This document shows, piece after piece, positions 38,001-44,000 of a stretch of 64,000 nucleotides of DNA (positions are counted from its first letter, which is position 1; the number at the start of each line of letters is the position of its first letter). The stretch is taken from contig CM063249.1 of NCBI GenBank assembly GCA_032158295.1, positions 7,021,195 to 7,085,194 on the forward strand. The letters run 5' to 3'. The position numbers and the translations under genes were made by a program. The notes under the pieces were generated by a model, which worked only from the letters and a program-made list of their open reading frames with translations, ran no database searches and was not told where the DNA came from. Source of the DNA: Pycnopodia helianthoides (Eukaryota > Echinodermata > Asteroidea > Forcipulatida > Asteriidae).

Positions 38001-41000
38001 TTATTAGAGGTAGTTCCTTTTATCGTTTTTAAAAGCTACGTTTACCTTTTGTTTGGCCCGCATTCTTATTCGGCAGGGGTCTGACTCATTTCTGGGTCAG
38101 TATGACCCCGGATCTGTGTCAAACTGACCCCAAAATGTGTCAATTGTGACCCAGGGGTGTTTAGAGTGCGGTACGTTATTATCTCTTGTTTGTAAGTCTA
38201 ACGAAACAAGTCTGATTAAATTATTCAAACCCCAATTGTCTCCGTCGTGCAAGGTATTCAGAAGAATCTTCCAGTTAAATCGTTGCCCATGCAAAACTCG
38301 ACATGAAGCTTTTAAGAAAAGAAATACAGGTCACTACGATGTCTTGTCTATAATTAACCAAATCTAACAAAACGGTACGAGTCAAAAGCATAAAATGACG
38401 TGCAGTAATAAATCGCCCTAAACGTTGTATTGACGTAGCTCCGTGAAATTAACTCCAGCTTAATTCTCTCGTGAGAAATCATAAAAACAAATCAATCATA
38501 CTAAAAACGATTTTCCTCCTATAGAGTGAAGATACAGCTTTGGGTTATAAGTGCCATAAAATTCAAACTACGTAGACAACTCATAGAAAATAACCGCGTG
38601 TATTGGTCGTCTGTCAAAATGCAATTGAAGGTTTACAGCTTTGTTTATTGCATGTACTCAACAAGAGGACACAGTGAAGTATCAATAAATATAAAAAAAA
38701 GCTAATTACAGAGAATCTAATTAATAGAATAATTAATGAGAACAGACCAAAAATGAAACTTACAAATTGACTTCCCTTTTATCTATTAATAAACAACGCC
38801 TTTAAATCACAACGTAATTGCCATACAAATACATGAAAGTGACATGGGCTGCTGCTCTTTTGCCGGAAATGACCGGGAAAACCTATAATAATTATATGGG
38901 AAGGAAAACTCTCTCAAAAAAACCTAAATAATATCAATAATATCGACTCTTATAAAGCACAATTCCAAGGAGTGATCATTGCGCTTCGAAAATTATTAAA
39001 GGCACATTACAGAATTGGTAATTTTAAAATATACTTTTGATCACAGATTTACATAAAACTTACACGGTCTAATGATGATGATAGTAGAAAACAACCCTAG
39101 AAATATTTCTGGCTGAAATGCCATATTTGATGAGAAATAAATCAAACTAATTTCCGATGGGAGTTTATCGCTCATGAGCGTTTTATTCATGCATTGTATA
39201 ACATATGCAAATGTGTAATTGGTCTTGCAGTATTTTCTCGTGACCCAGATGGCCGATCGATCTCAAACCTCTACAGGTTTGTCAGTTTATGTATATGGTG
39301 GATTATATAGAGTGCTTACACTGCCAGCAACTGTTTTGTTAGCAAAAACCAATTCTGTAATGTTCCTTTAAGTCTGGTCACTGGGCCATTTATTTCACTC
39401 CTTAATTAACCATCTCAGCTCCCTGTAGTATACAGCCTGTGCTGCCAAGTATGTAGCGCATTAAAGCTAAATCAATCACAAGAACCATCTCTGCCCTCAC
39501 AAGCACCCATTTACCCCTGGGCGATGAGAATCAATTATAGTCAAGTATCTCTCTCAAGGATGCAAGTGTCATGACCGGGATTCGAACCCACACCTTGATG
39601 ACTCAGCACCAGAACTTGAGTCCGATGCACTAAACTACTACGCGCAAAAAAAAAGGAACCGAGCACAAAAATAAGTCGATATTTGAGTCCGATTGTCATC
39701 CCAGCTTTGCATCAACACTGACGAATCGATGTGAAGAGGCTCCATTCTGAATAACTTAGTGTATGCCTCTGCACTCTGGTCCATCTTATCAACCAGTGGT
39801 AATGGGTAAAGTAACGAATAAATAATTCAACAGCCAATTTTTATTTCTAAAAATGAATAAGTACTCGATCGAAATGTGAAAGGCAAAAGCTTCTGTTTTG
39901 GGAATAACGTTTCCATTATAGATTGAAATATCACCGCAGAGACTGTTCATGTACGAGTCGAGTTGTCTGAAAATTTGTAACCATGATAGTGTTTTGAATC
40001 AAGCCCATTAGTAGAAGAATTACAGTTACCACAATACTGCACTCCACTGCAGCCGATATTTATTGCTAATGAGGAGTTCTAAATATAGAGATACCATGGC
40101 ATTCCGGATATGGAAACTTCCCGTCTGTCTATTGACAAATAATAGAGTTTGCAGCAAGCAATGTTTTGCAATTTCAAGTCAAGTCACAAGTCAGTTTTTG
40201 CAAGTTGGTCCAAGTCAAGTCACGAGTAATTTTTGTTCAAATCCAAGTCAAGTTACAAGATGCTGAAAGTTACAAGTTGAGTAATTTTTTTTTTTTTAAT
40301 AGTGACTCGAGTCCGACTCGAGGTCCAAGTGGCATGATTCGAGTCAACACTCTGACGAACAACCCTATCACTTTCATTAGAATGTTTCTTTAAACCCATA
40401 GCCATTGGCAAGACGGGTTCGTAGAGTGTGGCTCTTTATAGTTCATTACGTAGTATCACTCGCTGGAAAAATAGCAGTGTATCGTCTCAGTTTATGTTGG
40501 CCATGAAACGCAGTTTTTAGTTTAGTTTTTGATGATGATGGAAATCATTTATTTCATACTGACTCAACAATAAGATACATACATTGTAGAAAAGCAAATA
40601 GTTAATCAATACAATGATTTTTATTAGTTTATTAGCCCCATGTATGAGAAAGTGCTGTATGCTCAGTACTTTTTGTGTCCTGCGATGAAGAAAGGGGCAT
40701 TTCATGTGGCATGGTACCCATAACCCAGTAACATTTTACCGCCACACCATTGAGCTAGCAAGGTGACACCAACAGCTAGCTTGCAAGCAGCGGTTACCGC
40801 AGTCTTTGCTTAAATGATTTTAATGTTACGGTGAATAAAACCTGTTGATTCTAATCAAATTCTTTTTTCGTTCATGTTTATACAGGAATCCGGCCTGTCA
40901 CAGTGGCTCGCAGACCAGTTCAAAGTCTTCCAGGGTGTTCCCGCACCGGTCCTCGTACTCATTATCACAGTAGTCATCTGCATTTTTACCGAGTTCACTA

Positions 41001-44000
41001 GCAACGTCGCCACGGCAACCATTTTCCTACCCGTCCTTGCCGCATTGGTGAGCTTCCATTTTTTTTTTTGCCAATTAACTAAAACACTGCATCAGAGGGC
41101 ATAAAAAGCAAAAGCTATCATATCGAGTGTTCCGATCGATGTTTAATAATATTTTGTTCTGTTCGTTTCTCGAAAGACGAGTTACTTCAAGGCCCGCTCG
41201 TTATTTGCTATTTTATTGTCAACAATATTGGCCATTATCGTTATCTTTATTGTCATCGCCGTTCGAATTAAAGGAACACTTTGCGGTTGGCTTCAGGCAA
41301 TTTTAATGTAGAAAATTGGAAAAGGATTGCGATTGACATAAAGAGTAGAATTTAAAATGTTGTGATGGTGGGGAAACACATCCTAGAATTAAGTTTTTCG
41401 TTAACAATCCGAAATTCTCTCTTTCTCTCTCTCTTTCTCACCGGTGACAAACATAACTGGTGGTATAGCGGTTAATTTTTATGACCTGTTAGCTTTTTGA
41501 TGAGAAACATCGGACCGCAAACAAACCTTTTACTGGATTCGGATAATATGCAAATGATGAATGTTAATGAGTGCAATGTTCCATAAAACGAGGCGAAGCC
41601 GAGTTAAAGACACTGGACACCTTTGGTAATTGTCAAAGACCAGTCTTCTCACTTGGTGTATCTCAACATATGCACAAAATAACAAACCTGTGAAAATTTG
41701 AACTCAATTGGTCGTCGAAGTTGCGAGATAATAATGGAAGAAAAAACACCCTTGTCACACAAAGTTGTGTGCTTTCAGATGTTTGATTTCGAGACCTCAC
41801 GCGTGAGGTCTCAAAATCAATTCAATATTTTACTGAGAAATTACTTCTTTCTCAAAAACTACGTTACTTCAGAGGGAGCCGTTTCTCACAATGTTTTATA
41901 CTATCACAGCTCTCCATTGCTCGTTACCAAGTAAGTTTTTATGCTAACCATTATTTTAAGTAATTACCAACAGTGTCCAGTGCCTTTAAATAAAACACTA
42001 AATCTTTCAACGCTTGAAAAAAATTCTCCGTTGCACGAGTGCAAAACATTCATCATTTGTTTTAAAATTTAACATACAAGTAGATGCTTGTCATTTGTAG
42101 GAAAAAAAGTATGCAACAAAATGTATACTAATGTGTTCTGGCATCTACTAAAGGTCTTGTTGTACTGCTGCGTCATGTGCACATGAGCTTGGTGAAAACA
42201 GTTTGTCATCTATATTAGAGACTGTTATACCGCCCCGTTACCATTGAAATTCGCTGAAATTGTTTAATGCCAAATTTGTTGACAAGTAAAGGTCATTTTC
42301 TTTGAGGCATAGTGCAAAATATTGTTTTTAACAAAAACACCGGAAGAAAGCGCTCTGTTCTTCGTATAGAGCTTTATAAATGCTCCATATTATTATTATA
42401 TTATGTTAACACTCTTTATAAATACACCCAATGTTCCGGTTGAAAGCGAAAGTCTCTTTTACTGAAAGTATATTTGGGGTTTTTCCCCTTACCTTAAAAA
42501 ATAATATTGGGAACTGGAAATAACTGATTATTTCGGAGCAAGATATGGTTCAAAAGCAAATTGCGGTGTTTGTCTAGATGTTGGTAACACCAACAGCAAC
42601 ACCAACAACAACACCAACACCACCACAAACAACAACACCAACACCACTACAGACAACAACAACACCAACAACAACACCAACAACAACACCAACAACAACA
42701 CCAGCAATACCAACACAACCAACAGCAACACCAACACCACCACAAACAACAACACCAACCCCACTACAGACAACAACATCATCAACAACAACGGCAACAA
42801 CTACACCATCAACAGTACCAACAACACCCAATAACAACGGCAACAGCACATACAGCGCAACGATAAAATGACGTTGATATCTCTAAAAGATAACAAACTG
42901 GGTTATTTTCATTTCGGTCGAGTACCAACCTTAGTTAATCCCAGTTTCTGAAATAGCTCGTAAATTTATATTCCTTTTTATCCTTGAAACTATTTCTCTT
43001 CTTAATGGCCCCACCGTTGACGCTTAACAGAAGCCAGCAATAATCGATGTGTTTTGTACTAGGCACTTAAAATCAAACAATTGCCAGGACAAATCGTTCC
43101 TCCCAAAATGTGTACACAAGAATATTAACGACCTTGGTTTTTGTTGAACTGTTTCCCAGGCTGAGAGTATTTGTATCAACCCATTGTACATTATGATTCC
43201 TGCTGCATTGTCCTGCTCGTATGCTTTCATGCTCCCCGTCGCAACTCCGCCCAATGCCATCGTGTTCTCGTACGGTTCAGTCACTGTACTCGATATGGTA
43301 AGTGAGACGGCACCAGACTAACAGTTAAAGAATTCGATGTCCGAATTATTTATTACAATTTTGGATATCTAATGAAGTTCAGAACACTTGCTGGTTGAAA
43401 TGTTAAATTGGGAGATATTGATTGAGGAGACAAATGCTCGTTTCCATTATGCTTCAACTTCTATTTTATCAGGCAGAAATTTACCGCCTCAACCAACCTG
43501 AATCAAAACCTCGATACGGGGAACCCCTACGGAGGGGATAGGGTTAGGATTTGGTGTAGGTGCACAAATCCATTGATTGTCACAACAAAATTATCAATAC
43601 CAGTGCTGAACAGTGCGTCATTTTACAGACATTTTAACAAACTGTGCTAGATTCATTACGTATTTTGTATATATTATTATCAAAGCTGTTCAATAAGATG
43701 ACGGTATGAAAACAGATGGGTGCAAAGTCAGACAGCTAGCTGCAGCCGGCTATATAATCCCATTTAAAAAAATCGACCAGACAAAACAACTTCAATTTGG
43801 TTAATATTCAAAACGACTCCAGCAATAGAGCTTTAGGGTTTTTTTTAATAAGAGGTTTACTGAATAAAAAATGTTTACCAGAATTGGGTCTTTACATACT
43901 TTGTATTATGCTCTCACTGCTTTGTCGCGTTCCTTGTGTGCGACGACAGTTTAATGGATGCTGATTCTCGTTAGACGGAAAAGGGCCCGACCATTATCCT

